Assembly (NCBI GenBank): GCA_052274345.1
Contig: DAVZGP010000002.1
Location: 62,001 to 126,000 of the forward strand
From: Clostridium_AD sp937920395
GTDB lineage: Bacteria; Bacillota; Clostridia; Clostridiales; Clostridiaceae
Direction of reading: 5' to 3'
Length of the DNA stretch: 64,000 nucleotides
The notes beneath the pieces are model-generated. The model saw only the letters and a program-made list of their open reading frames with translations, did not search any database and had not been told where the DNA came from. Position numbers and translations under genes: made by a program. This document shows positions 8,119 through 16,221 of this stretch, piece after piece. The number at the start of each line of letters is the position of its first letter. The stretch's first letter is position 1.

Positions 8119-8565
8119 CTATATCTCTTCCTTTACTATTGAAATTGCCAAAACCAATGTTCCCACAACAACTAACATATCCGCTACGTTAAATGTTGGA
8201 AAAGAGTAAACCTCTTTATAATGGATTAAAATAAAATCTACTACATACTTATAAAACAGTCTATCATATAAATTTCCAAGTGCTCCACTTATAATCAATG
8301 CAAAACTTATTCTTAGAAATTTTGATTTTGGCTTATACTTAATAATATAATATATCATGCAGAATATAACAAGTAATGTAACTAAAGCAAGTAATATTAA
8401 TTTGTTCTGAAGTATTCCAAAAGCAGCTCCGCGATTCTCTAAATATTCCAATTTAAAAAAATCCTTAATTAATATAACTCCATTACTATCTTTCAAATAA
8501 GTGAGAGCCCAAACTTTAGTTAATCTGTCCAATACGAGGCCTAAAAAAATAATTAAAACTTCCAT
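8119..8565 (-). CDS. lspA: Lipoprotein signal peptidase (signal peptidase II)
   Basis: A 148-residue, four-helix membrane aspartyl protease that cleaves signal peptides of lipidated prolipoproteins. Conserved blocks are ENRGAAFG (43-50), GALGNLYDR (94-102), the catalytic Asp110 in VVDFI, and Asp129 in FNVADM. The frame extends to a TTG at 8580, but that codon overlaps the GGGGGG ribosome-binding site, so ATG 8565 is chosen. It is directly followed by rluD. Confidence 0.95.
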   Translation of the reverse strand: MEVLIIFLGLVLDRLTKVWALTYLKDSNGVILIKDFFKLEYLENRGAAFGILQNKLILLALVTLLVIFCMIYYIIKYKPKSKFLRISFALIISGALGNLYDRLFYKYVVDFILIHYKEVYSFPTFNVADMLVVVGTLVLAISIVKEEI

Positions 8566-8587
8566 ACCATTCCCCCCCAATTATACA

Positions 8588-8644
8588 AAAGAGAATATAT
8601 ATTGCTCAAAATTTATTATTTAAAATTATAAGCAATATATACTC
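8588..8644 (-). terminator. Hairpin after the yteA-type gene
   Basis: AAAGAGTATATATTGCT and AGCAATATATATTCTCTTTT pair around an AT-rich loop, followed on the minus strand by TTTT. It lies between the yteA stop and lspA. Confidence 0.6.
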
Positions 8645-8669
8645 TTTTATTCTTTATATTTATATATTG

Positions 8670-9266
8670 TTAATCTGGTAACTGATTTTTGTATTGCTGA
8701 TTACTTATTTTATCTATAGGCTCAACATAACCATCGTCATCATCAAATTCAATTATGTCATCTAATTTATTATTAAAACGTTCTACTCCCTGATAAATAT
8801 CTTCTGCATCAACACCTACATCGCTTTTATTGCTATATTTAAAAAACGATCCAAGTATATCTTCCTCAACACATCTATTGTTTTGCTCTGCCGGTTTCTT
8901 ATTCCCAATAGATTTTTCACATGCCACACAATTAGTAGCATAAGGTATAAATTCTAATCTTTCAGGATCGATATCAACTCCACAACTTTTGCATTTACCA
9001 TACGTATGATCCTCAATACTATTTAGCGCATCCTCAATTTTATTTAATACTGATATCTCATTTCCTTTTAACGCAATTCCTTTTTCCTTATCAAACAATT
9101 CGGTGGCAACGTCAGACGGATGATTGTCATAAAAAGATAATTCAGTTGCCATTTCACTATTAGAATCTATAACCCCATTTTGTCTCATTAATTTGATAAG
9201 ATCAAGGACACGTGACTGTTCATTTATTAATTTTGTTTTAAAATATTGTATTTTATTTCTTTCCAT
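8670..9266 (-). CDS. yteA: DksA/TraR-type zinc-finger protein (YteA family)
   Basis: A 198-residue protein with an N-terminal helical hairpin and a C4 zinc finger with cysteines at 92, 95, 113 and 116 (CKSCG, CVACE), the layout of the TraR/DksA superfamily and specifically of Firmicute YteA. DksA proteins bind in the RNA polymerase secondary channel; for the YteA group the role is poorly defined. The acidic C-terminal tail (FDDDDGYVEP) is typical of the group. It is upstream of lspA-rluD and separated from it by a hairpin. Confidence 0.85.
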   Translation of the reverse strand: MERNKIQYFKTKLINEQSRVLDLIKLMRQNGVIDSNSEMATELSFYDNHPSDVATELFDKEKGIALKGNEISVLNKIEDALNSIEDHTYGKCKSCGVDIDPERLEFIPYATNCVACEKSIGNKKPAEQNNRCVEEDILGSFFKYSNKSDVGVDAEDIYQGVERFNNKLDDIIEFDDDDGYVEPIDKISNQQYKNQLPD

Positions 9267-9380
9267 GATAACAACTCCTCAAGTTTTAATATAGTAGTAA
9301 TATAAAAAATATAACTTCTATATGATTATGTTTTCTCATGGGAAGAATTTTATTACACTTATTTAATAATATTTATATTT

Positions 9381-9480
9381 TTAACGACATTTCAGAAGGA
9401 AAGTCTCCAACTTTTATAAGTTGGATTATAAATCTCCTTCTGAAGTCGTTAATATTTCAGCTCCGCAGGAGATGATTTAA
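9381..9480 (-). repeat. Short palindromic 3'-UTR element, copy 1 (after mtn)
   Basis: Begins 19 bp after the mtn stop in mtn orientation. It opens with TTAAATCATCTCCTG, then has a hairpin of TTAACGACTTCAGAAGGA against TCCTTCTGAAATGTCGTTAA with a nested stem (CCAACTT/AAGTTGG). The leading TAAATC.CTCCT can also pair with AGGAGATTTA of the hairpin, so two alternative folds exist. A second copy follows spoVD (21348-21464). Confidence 0.8.
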
Positions 9481-9499
9481 TACCAATAAAAATTAATTT

Positions 9500-10192
9500 C
9501 TAAATTAGTTTCAACATATTATTTAAAATATTTGTAGAATTTTCAACTGCAATATCCTTAAATTTTTCATATTCCATTTGAGCCCCATTACTTGCATTGT
9601 CTGATATAGATCTAATAACAATAAATGGAGTTTCATTTAAATAACATACCTGAGCAATACTTGCCCCTTCCATTTCACATGCCAAACATTTAAATTCAGA
9701 ATTTAACCACTTTATCTTATCAACACTTGCAATAAATTGATCTCCTGACACAATTCTTCCGGTAAAATGATTATGTCCTTTTATATTTTTACATGATTCT
9801 TCTGCAAATTTGATTAATGAATTATCACATTTAAAATCAAAAGTATCAAGCCTTGGAATTTGTCCTATCCTATCACCAAATATAGTTGTATCTATATCAT
9901 GTTGTACTAAATTGTTTGCTATTACAATGTCCCCTGGATATATATTATCTTCTGTTCCACCTGCGATACCAACATTAATAATGTAATCAACATTAAAATC
10001 ATCAATTAATATTTGAGCGCAAATTGCTGCATTAACTTTACCTATGCCACTAGTTACTACTACAACATTTTTATTATGTAACTTTCCAAGACTAAATTCC
10101 ATTTTAGCCTTCACTTCTTTTCTTAAAAACTCCATATCCCTAATTAAAAATTGAACCTCTTCCTCCATTGCTCCAATAATACCTATGTTCAT
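9500..10192 (-). CDS. mtnN: 5'-methylthioadenosine/S-adenosylhomocysteine nucleosidase
   Basis: A 230-residue PNP/UDP-family nucleosidase that cleaves MTA and SAH to adenine and a thiosugar, clearing inhibitors of methyl transfer and feeding methionine salvage and AI-2 synthesis. Glu12 (GAMEEEV), Glu173 and Glu175 in ACEMEGAS, and Asp198 in SISDNAS match the known catalytic and ribose-binding residues. Length is normal. It appears monocistronic: the divIVA terminator is upstream and a palindromic repeat element is downstream. Confidence 0.95.
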   Translation of the reverse strand: MNIGIIGAMEEEVQFLIRDMEFLRKEVKAKMEFSLGKLHNKNVVVVTSGIGKVNAAICAQILIDDFNVDYIINVGIAGGTEDNIYPGDIVIANNLVQHDIDTTIFGDRIGQIPRLDTFDFKCDNSLIKFAEESCKNIKGHNHFTGRIVSGDQFIASVDKIKWLNSEFKCLACEMEGASIAQVCYLNETPFIVIRSISDNASNGAQMEYEKFKDIAVENSTNILNNMLKLI

Positions 10193-10274
10193 TCTTTATT
10201 CCTCCTTATTTTATAAATGTCTAACAATTTTTAACTATTTTAGTCTAATATGTACATTCCCTATTTGGCACATA

Positions 10275-10304
10275 AAAAATCTCACCCTAGGAGTGAGATT
10301 TTTA
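10275..10304 (-). terminator. Terminator after divIVA
   Basis: On the minus strand AAAATCTCACTCCTAGGGTGAGATTTTTT is a compact perfect hairpin with a U-run, a few bases after the divIVA stop. Confidence 0.9.
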
Positions 10305-10309
10305 GATTT

Positions 10310-10924
10310 TTACTTTTTAGCAAAAAAACTTTTTATTTCTTCGAGCTCACCATTTTCATGAAAATCTTTTTCATCAATATTTTTGAGAGTTAAATTCGAA
10401 CATTCAGAATCAATAGCAACTTCTCCCTCTGTTTGATGATCATTAATAGCATTTCCTACATTATAATTTTTAAGATAATCATTTTCAAGTCCCTCAAACA
10501 TCTCAAGTTGACAATTCATGAAACTTCTAAATTTAGTCCTAAACTTTGCAAATTCCTGCTTAACTCTTTCATATTCATCATTTACTTTAAGTACATCATC
10601 ATGGGCTTTTTCAAGCATCCTTTCAGAAGAATCGTTTGCATTTCTAACAATCAATTCCGATTCCTTTTGAGCAGAAATCTTTGCTTGTTCTGCTGCATTT
10701 TGAGCCAATACTAAAGTGTTCTGAATTGTTGCTTCTATCTTAACATGATGATCTAGTTTCTCTTGTAAAAAACTAATTTTCTCTTTAAGCGTAGAATTTT
10801 CTTTATACGCCATTTCATATTCATCAGATATCGTCTCTAAATAATCATCTACCTCTTCTGAATTGTATCCTCTTAATACCTTTTTAAATTCTTTATTATT
10901 AATGTCCATAGCTGTTATTCTCAT
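10310..10924 (-). CDS. divIVA: Cell-division/polarity protein DivIVA
   Basis: A 204-residue DivIVA-domain protein that senses negative membrane curvature at septa and poles and recruits partners. The N-terminal lipid-binding segment (MRITAMDINNKEFKKVLRGY) and the EEVDDYLETI block (25-34) are typical, followed by long coiled coil to about 140 and an acidic tail. It is the last gene of the division cluster, 16 bp after ylmH, and is closed by a strong terminator. Confidence 0.92.
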   Translation of the reverse strand: MRITAMDINNKEFKKVLRGYNSEEVDDYLETISDEYEMAYKENSTLKEKISFLQEKLDHHVKIEATIQNTLVLAQNAAEQAKISAQKESELIVRNANDSSERMLEKAHDDVLKVNDEYERVKQEFAKFRTKFRSFMNCQLEMFEGLENDYLKNYNVGNAINDHQTEGEVAIDSECSNLTLKNIDEKDFHENGELEEIKSFFAKK

Positions 10925-10940
10925 TACGTCCCCCCTATAC

Positions 10941-11714
10941 CTATATGTACCTCTTTATTGCAACTTTCAAACGACCCTTTTGTGTATTTCCTATAGTCTC
11001 TACTATCTTAATCTTCCCATATCCCCTAATTGTTAATGTATCATTGTTTTCAACTACTTTATCCTTCTTTGCACTTTGAAAATAATTAACTAGTACTTTA
11101 CCTGTTGATATTAGTTCAACCGAACTATTCCTAGAAATATTACATACAGCTGAAACTAAACCATCCAATCTAAATGACGTAGTTATAATAATTTTCTCCT
11201 CAAATTTTCTTTCAGGTAACTTCTGTGATATATAATCATACTCAGTTACTGTGCAAGGGCAATTCTTAACTTTATTTAAATTATTAATTATGAAGTTACT
11301 AATGTCACTACAAACCGGTGCATAACATATAGAATCTTGAATTATTAAATCACCCAATTTTTCTCTTTTTATACCTAGTGACATTATTGCACCCAAATAA
11401 TCCTTATGATCAACCTTAGAAAATTTAGATTTATTTTTTATTTCAAGTAAATCTATAGGATACTCTGTAGGCGAATCCCCGGTCGAAAATGATAACATTC
11501 TCCTATCTGAGTCTTTAAATATTCCATTCGTAAATGATTTTATTTCATACTCTTCACTTATATCCATAATTTGATGCCATATAGCTGGAGGTAAAAAATC
11601 ATTAGTAAATATGATTTGTTTTGTTTTTTCAGCTATTTGTATTTTATTAAATATGTTAGAAATTAAGTTCTTATCTTCACAATTTATACTATTCAAAAAA
11701 TGTTTTTTATCCAT
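10941..11714 (-). CDS. ylmH: S4-domain RNA-binding protein YlmH (RqcP2)
   Basis: A 257-residue protein with a YlmH-type N-terminal domain and a C-terminal S4 RNA-binding domain (about 180-250; SFRLDGLVSAVCNISR, LISTGKVLVNY). In Bacillus YlmH works in ribosome-associated quality control, stabilising peptidyl-tRNA during alanine tailing with RqcH. RqcH is encoded at the start of this window. The gene sits in the standard ylm position between ylmG and divIVA, 15 bp after ylmG. Confidence 0.9.
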   Translation of the reverse strand: MDKKHFLNSINCEDKNLISNIFNKIQIAEKTKQIIFTNDFLPPAIWHQIMDISEEYEIKSFTNGIFKDSDRRMLSFSTGDSPTEYPIDLLEIKNKSKFSKVDHKDYLGAIMSLGIKREKLGDLIIQDSICYAPVCSDISNFIINNLNKVKNCPCTVTEYDYISQKLPERKFEEKIIITTSFRLDGLVSAVCNISRNSSVELISTGKVLVNYFQSAKKDKVVENNDTLTIRGYGKIKIVETIGNTQKGRLKVAIKRYI

Positions 11715-11729
11715 CTGTATTTCTCCTTA

Positions 11730-11996
11730 CTATAATAATGTAAATAAAACATATACAATTTGTCTTAATATCATTATAATAACAAGCGCGATTATTGGTG
11801 AAAAATCGATCATCATATTACCAAAGAATCTATCTTGTATCTTTCTACCTGGTTCTAGCAAAGGATTGGTGACTTTATGTAAAATTTCAATATATTGATT
11901 TGATCTTCCTGCATAAACCCAAGACAAAACCACTTCAATAAGAATTGCATATTCTAACACCTTAAAAAACATATTAATTACATTATACAAATACAA
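11730..11996 (-). CDS. ylmG: YggT-family membrane protein (YlmG)
   Basis: An 88-residue protein with two hydrophobic segments (about 5-25 and 65-85) around the family motif VTNPLLEPGRKIQ. The family sits near division genes and is linked to membrane and nucleoid organisation, with no defined biochemical activity. The start is TTG, nine bases after AGGAGG. It lies between sepF and ylmH. Confidence 0.87.
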   Translation of the reverse strand: MYLYNVINMFFKVLEYAILIEVVLSWVYAGRSNQYIEILHKVTNPLLEPGRKIQDRFFGNMMIDFSPIIALVIIMILRQIVYVLFTLL

Positions 11997-12082
11997 ATTT
12001 TATAACCTCCTGAACTTTTCAAATATAGACAACAATATTTTATTGTGTCCTAAATATTTCTTCATTCCTTTAATACATATTT

Positions 12083-12529
12083 TTACTTATTCCAATTAAA
12101 AATCCCCTTTGAACTTAGCTCGTTTTTTAATTCATTATTAACTTCTATATTTGATGGTGAAATTATATATACTCCTTTTTCTACCTGCTGAAGATCACCA
12201 CCTAAAGCGTAACATACTCCACCAACAAAATCTAATAATCTTTGACCAGTTCTAGGTTCTAATGCAGTGGTATTTATCACAATTATCTTTCTTGACTTTA
12301 AGTTATCACTAATCACAGTAGCTTCATCAAAATCCTCAGGTTTTATAATTACTACTTTTGTAGATGTTGACGTATGAATATTCACTACTTTACTCTGTTT
12401 CTTATTTGCACTCATTAATGATTCAATGTCCACATTTTCATCTTCGTTATCCATTTCTTGAACCTCATCCTCTTCTTCCTCTGCCATACCTAAAAAACCC
12501 ATAACCTTATTAATCACTTTACTTGCCAT
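12083..12529 (-). CDS. sepF: Cell-division protein SepF
   Basis: A 148-residue protein with an N-terminal amphipathic membrane anchor (MASKVINKVMGFLGM), an acidic linker (20-40) and the SepF core (about 55-140; VVIIKPEDF, GRRLLDFVGG-like block). SepF polymerises into rings that tether FtsZ bundles to the membrane. Its start overlaps the end of yggS by 11 bp, so they are translationally linked. ftsA, the alternative anchor, is not in the cluster. Confidence 0.93.
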   Translation of the reverse strand: MASKVINKVMGFLGMAEEEEDEVQEMDNEDENVDIESLMSANKKQSKVVNIHTSTSTKVVIIKPEDFDEATVISDNLKSRKIIVINTTALEPRTGQRLLDFVGGVCYALGGDLQQVEKGVYIISPSNIEVNNELKNELSSKGIFNWNK

Positions 12530-13205
12530 TTTGTATTACCTCCAGTTTTTTATAATCTCTTTTTCCAAATATTTTTGTGCCAAGTCTTATCATATTAGCT
12601 CCTTTTTCTAGAGCAATTGGAAAGTCTTTACTCATCCCTAATGATAGAAACTCCATGGAAACATTTTTATATTTATAGTTCTTTAGATTATCAAAAATAG
12701 CCTTCATCTTAGCAAAATACTTTCTAGAGCTTTCATCATCACCAATTGGAATTGTCGCCATAAGCCCTTTTACTTTAACATTCGTGCATTCTTCGCATAC
12801 TTTTATCAAGTCATTTACTTTCTCAACATCAATACCAGTTTTTGAAGCTTCTTTGCCTATATTTATTTGGATTAAAACATTTGCTATTTCATTCTTTGAT
12901 GAATAACGTTTTTCTATTTCTTTGAGTAAATGTATGCTATCTAATGAATGTATAAGATAAACTTTTCCAACTATGTACTTTACCTTATTGGTTTGCAAAT
13001 GTCCTATAAAGTGCCATCTGCTGTCTTTCTCTATATTGTCATATTTTTCAAGAAATTCTTGAACTTTGTTTTCTCCAAAGTCCCTAGCTCCACAATCATA
13101 AGCTTCTTTTATCTCACTAATTTGCCTGGTCTTAGAAACACATACTAGTGTTACGTTTTTTGGGATTTCATTCTTTATTTTATTATAAACTTCTCCAATT
13201 GACAA
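12519..13205 (-). CDS. ylmE: PLP homeostasis protein, YggS/YlmE family
   Basis: A 228-residue alanine-racemase-fold protein binding pyridoxal phosphate; Lys25 in VCVSKTR is the Schiff-base lysine. The family balances intracellular PLP and amino acids rather than catalysing a known reaction. Motifs GENKVQE, WHFIGHLQTNK and LSLGMSKDF are present. The start is TTG, eight bases after GGAGGG. The 3' end overlaps sepF. Confidence 0.93.
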   Translation of the reverse strand: MSIGEVYNKIKNEIPKNVTLVCVSKTRQISEIKEAYDCGARDFGENKVQEFLEKYDNIEKDSRWHFIGHLQTNKVKYIVGKVYLIHSLDSIHLLKEIEKRYSSKNEIANVLIQINIGKEASKTGIDVEKVNDLIKVCEECTNVKVKGLMATIPIGDDESSRKYFAKMKAIFDNLKNYKYKNVSMEFLSLGMSKDFPIALEKGANMIRLGTKIFGKRDYKKLEVIQNGK

Positions 13206-13330
13206 CTATCCGTCCCTCCTTAGTTTTTAGGGCGCATTGCAATTATTAATTGCCCTATCCTATTTCTGTACTAATTCTTCATTAAACATAAAAATCCTTT
13301 AATATTCGTGTATTTTAATGATTTATAAAA

Positions 13331-14041
13331 TTATTTATTTACTAAACTCATATACTTATAAACAACATTACCATTATATGCCAATATATTTATACTATTT
13401 GACTTAACAATTTTAATTTTAACATCACTACTTTGTAACAATGCTGTATGTGTTTGCTCTAAGGTTAAATAATTATACATTACATCTTTATTCCCAATGG
13501 CACTAATATAAAATGGAGTTACTATCTTAACACCATTTAAATCAATATTAGAACCAGCACACAATCCCCAATTATTGTAAATAACCCTTATTCCATTTAC
13601 TGATATTGCTTCTGCACCTGCATTTCGAAGATCATTTATTACTTGAACAATATCAGAATCATGAATTAACTGACTCATAGTAACATTGTTATCAAAGCTG
13701 TCAACACCATCCTCTAGTGTAATTTTAACGCCTTGACCACTAACATCGCTATTTCCAATTATTAAGTTATTATTAATAACTTCCTTTTTAATTTCTTTTG
13801 AAACCTGAAGTGTTTTTTCATCACCAGAATTATATTTTTTAAGTTTTAAGTTGGTAATATAATATTGTTGCTTTAAACTATTTAGTTCCGCATATAATTC
13901 AATTCTCTCATTATAGGCCTCATCATATTGTTTTACATCTAAAAAATCACTTTTCCCTTTAAATCCAATATTCATGGATATAAGAATCCCTATGATTATT
14001 GAAGCAATAAAAACAAATATAGTAGCTTCATTATTTTTCAT
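13331..14041 (-). CDS. DUF881 membrane-anchored protein (second copy)
   Basis: A 236-residue DUF881 protein: one N-terminal transmembrane segment (about 8-25), a short coiled coil (40-75), then the external domain with GQGVKITLEDG, DLRNAGAEAISVNG and a final SNSINILAYNG block. DUF881 proteins are found next to Sbp and division genes; their role is unknown. It is paralogous to the copy at 14403. The sbp gene lies between the two, nine bp upstream. Confidence 0.85.
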   Translation of the reverse strand: MKNNEATIFVFIASIIIGILISMNIGFKGKSDFLDVKQYDEAYNERIELYAELNSLKQQYYITNLKLKKYNSGDEKTLQVSKEIKKEVINNNLIIGNSDVSGQGVKITLEDGVDSFDNNVTMSQLIHDSDIVQVINDLRNAGAEAISVNGIRVIYNNWGLCAGSNIDLNGVKIVTPFYISAIGNKDVMYNYLTLEQTHTALLQSSDVKIKIVKSNSINILAYNGNVVYKYMSLVNK

Positions 14042-14050
14042 TTAATCACC

Positions 14051-14392
14051 TCATGAATGGGATTTAGTTTTATCAATTAAAAGTCGTCTAATAATTGCAA
14101 AGTTATCAAATATCCGACCTCCAAATACAATAACAGCAGCCAGATAAATTGGTATTCCTAATTTATCACCTAAATATACCATGGCTACAGCTAAAGCTGC
14201 ATTTCCGAAAAAACCTGACACAAAAATATCTGCACGAAAATTATGAGATATTGAACCCCTTAATGCACCAAAAACAGAATCTAAACACGCAAAAATTGCT
14301 ACTGAAATATATGGAGAAAATTTAACTGGAATGTTTACATTCCATACAATTCCTAATATTACACCTATAAGTAACCCTACAAAAGCAACCAT
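14051..14392 (-). CDS. sbp: Small basic protein Sbp (DUF1290)
   Basis: A 113-residue integral membrane protein with three or four hydrophobic helices and the family motif KFSPYISVAIFACLDSVFGA. In Bacillus sbp lies just before ftsA-ftsZ. Here it is enclosed by two DUF881 genes with 9- and 10-bp gaps, so the three are co-transcribed. No biochemical function is established. Confidence 0.88.
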   Translation of the reverse strand: MVAFVGLLIGVILGIVWNVNIPVKFSPYISVAIFACLDSVFGALRGSISHNFRADIFVSGFFGNAALAVAMVYLGDKLGIPIYLAAVIVFGGRIFDNFAIIRRLLIDKTKSHS

Positions 14393-14402
14393 TTAATCAC
14401 CT

Positions 14403-15122
14403 CTACTTCTTTTCTATTGGCTTTGCAAACTCAAATTTATATGTTTCATTTGATTTAGCAATTTCAATTTTATTTGATTTTTCCATTGTTATATCACAAG
14501 TTTGACTAAGCGTTTGCGGAATTGCTCCTGGGAAGCTGATGGCACTTTCCAATATATCACTTTTACCGATTGCTTTAATAGTTATTCTTTTACTATAAGA
14601 GACTCTTTCATCACTTATAATAATCGCATTTCCAGCATTCCTTATGCCACTACGTGAAGTTAGTCTAATATCATTAATAGAAATAGCTTCTGCATCTGCA
14701 GCATTTAATTCATTTACTATATGAACTAAATCTGTATCATTTATTTGCTGATCCTGCGAATCACTTCCGAAAATACTGCTTTTAGGTGTTACATAAATTA
14801 TCATACCTTCACCTTGTACATCTGTACCTCCAGTAAGTATTCTCGTCTCATCCAATTCTTTACTTAACAATTCACTTGCTGCGTTTTTACCACCTGCAGC
14901 CGTTTCATATTCTTTTGTTTTAGCATCCAAATCATCAATCTTTTTTTGCATATCTACCTTACTCTTTTTTAATTGTTCATTTTCAGTTATAATTTCAGGT
15001 GCATTTTTACTTGTATCTGCTGCTGCGTTTTGTTTACTTATCATTTTAAATTGGTAACTTATCATAAATCCTAATAATACACATATAATACCAATGGATA
15101 TTTGGGATTTAAACTTCTTCAT
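14403..15122 (-). CDS. DUF881 membrane-anchored protein (first copy)
   Basis: A 239-residue DUF881 protein with an N-terminal transmembrane segment (about 8-24), a coiled-coil stretch (45-75) and the external domain (TGGTDVQGEGMIIYVTP, ELNAADAEAISIND, and a C-terminal ITMEKSNKIEIAKS block). It is the paralogue of the gene at 13331; the pair flank sbp. It lies 37 bp after ftsQ, in the division operon. It is probably an extracellular scaffold at the division site, an inference from context only. Confidence 0.85.
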   Translation of the reverse strand: MKKFKSQISIGIICVLLGFMISYQFKMISKQNAAADTSKNAPEIITENEQLKKSKVDMQKKIDDLDAKTKEYETAAGGKNAASELLSKELDETRILTGGTDVQGEGMIIYVTPKSSIFGSDSQDQQINDTDLVHIVNELNAADAEAISINDIRLTSRSGIRNAGNAIIISDERVSYSKRITIKAIGKSDILESAISFPGAIPQTLSQTCDITMEKSNKIEIAKSNETYKFEFAKPIEKK

Positions 15123-15159
15123 AAACTTCCTCCTTGTTACTCTCTGGGGGAGATAATTT

Positions 15160-15972
15160 TTACTTTTGGTGTTCTACATAAATCACTGGGCTTCCTGTAA
15201 AACTAACATCTACATACCCCTTTGCATTTTTATATTGAGGTTGAGTAATAATGTTTATCGCCTTATTAAATTTGTTTTTTAAATCGTGTGTTGTTCCAAA
15301 TTTAATATACATATTTTCATATAAGACCCTAATGTCTAACACATTATGTACATCTACCATCATTATCTTACTTGATTTACTATTTTCATCATAATTTTTA
15401 ATAATACTAGCCATCAAAACTAGAATATCTATTTTTCGATCACCTTTTGTTGCAATTAAAGAACCTGCTTGGGCTTTGTCGTAATTAAATCCAATTAAAT
15501 TCACTAATTTCATCCCTTGAATATTAGATCTTTTTTGAAGTAGCCAGCCTTTATCATCTATGATGTAATAATTACCATTTGATTTCCCGTAAAACATAGC
15601 TTCTTTTTCAGTTACTTCTATTATAATCTTGCTTGGAAAAACCTTTTTAACTTTTACACTTAGGATATATGGATCCTTCATAATTTGTTTCTTACTGTCA
15701 CTAAAAGTATCATATAGAATATTACTTCCCAAATGAGTTTTAGCTATATTGTTAATTTCAGTTTTAGATGAATTAACATTTCCTATTATTTCAATCTTTT
15801 GAAGATTAAAATAAGGCAATTTCATACATAATGTAATTAATGTTGTTATCATAATTATTACTAATAACAATAGCCCTCTTATTTTTTTTCGTTTTTTTCT
15901 TTTATATAATAGTTTTTCTTTATTTTCTATAATGTAATTCCCTTTTTCAAGATTATTACTTTTTTTCCCCAT
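15160..15972 (-). CDS. ftsQ: Cell-division protein FtsQ/DivIB
   Basis: A 270-residue bitopic protein with a basic cytoplasmic N-terminus (KRKKRKKIRG), one transmembrane helix (about 33-52) and an external POTRA domain starting YFNLQKIEIIGN, then the beta domain. FtsQ/DivIB joins FtsL and DivIC to form the complex that activates septal peptidoglycan synthesis. It is separated from ftsW by 249 bp including a terminator, so it probably has its own promoter. In many Firmicutes murG stands at this point. Confidence 0.9.
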   Translation of the reverse strand: MGKKSNNLEKGNYIIENKEKLLYKRKKRKKIRGLLLLVIIMITTLITLCMKLPYFNLQKIEIIGNVNSSKTEINNIAKTHLGSNILYDTFSDSKKQIMKDPYILSVKVKKVFPSKIIIEVTEKEAMFYGKSNGNYYIIDDKGWLLQKRSNIQGMKLVNLIGFNYDKAQAGSLIATKGDRKIDILVLMASIIKNYDENSKSSKIMMVDVHNVLDIRVLYENMYIKFGTTHDLKNKFNKAINIITQPQYKNAKGYVDVSFTGSPVIYVEHQK

Positions 15973-16193
15973 TCACTTCCTCGCATTCCTTAACAAATTT
16001 ACAAATTATATATTAATACACACCAATAAAATTTGTATATTGCAAAATAGATTCAAATTTAATTTGTACAATATCATTTAAAACTAGTCCTATATATATA
16101 ATAACACTTAAGTTAACTATTTTCATCTGAAATTCAACCTATTTATAGTATTTATTTAAAAATGCTCTCATTTAGTTTACTTTTAAACATAGA

Positions 16194-16218
16194 AAAGGCA
16201 ATGCATTTACGCATGCCT
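16194..16218 (-). terminator. Likely terminator after ftsW
   Basis: On the minus strand AGGCATGCGTAAATGCATTGCCT is followed by TTTTC, immediately after the ftsW stop. It separates the mraZ-to-ftsW block from ftsQ. Confidence 0.65.
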
Positions 16219-16221
16219 CTT

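Noticed and set aside
16013..16126. 37-codon frame between ftsQ and ftsW
   Set aside because: It has an ATG but no Shine-Dalgarno and no recognisable content. The gap is better read as the ftsW terminator plus the ftsQ upstream region.
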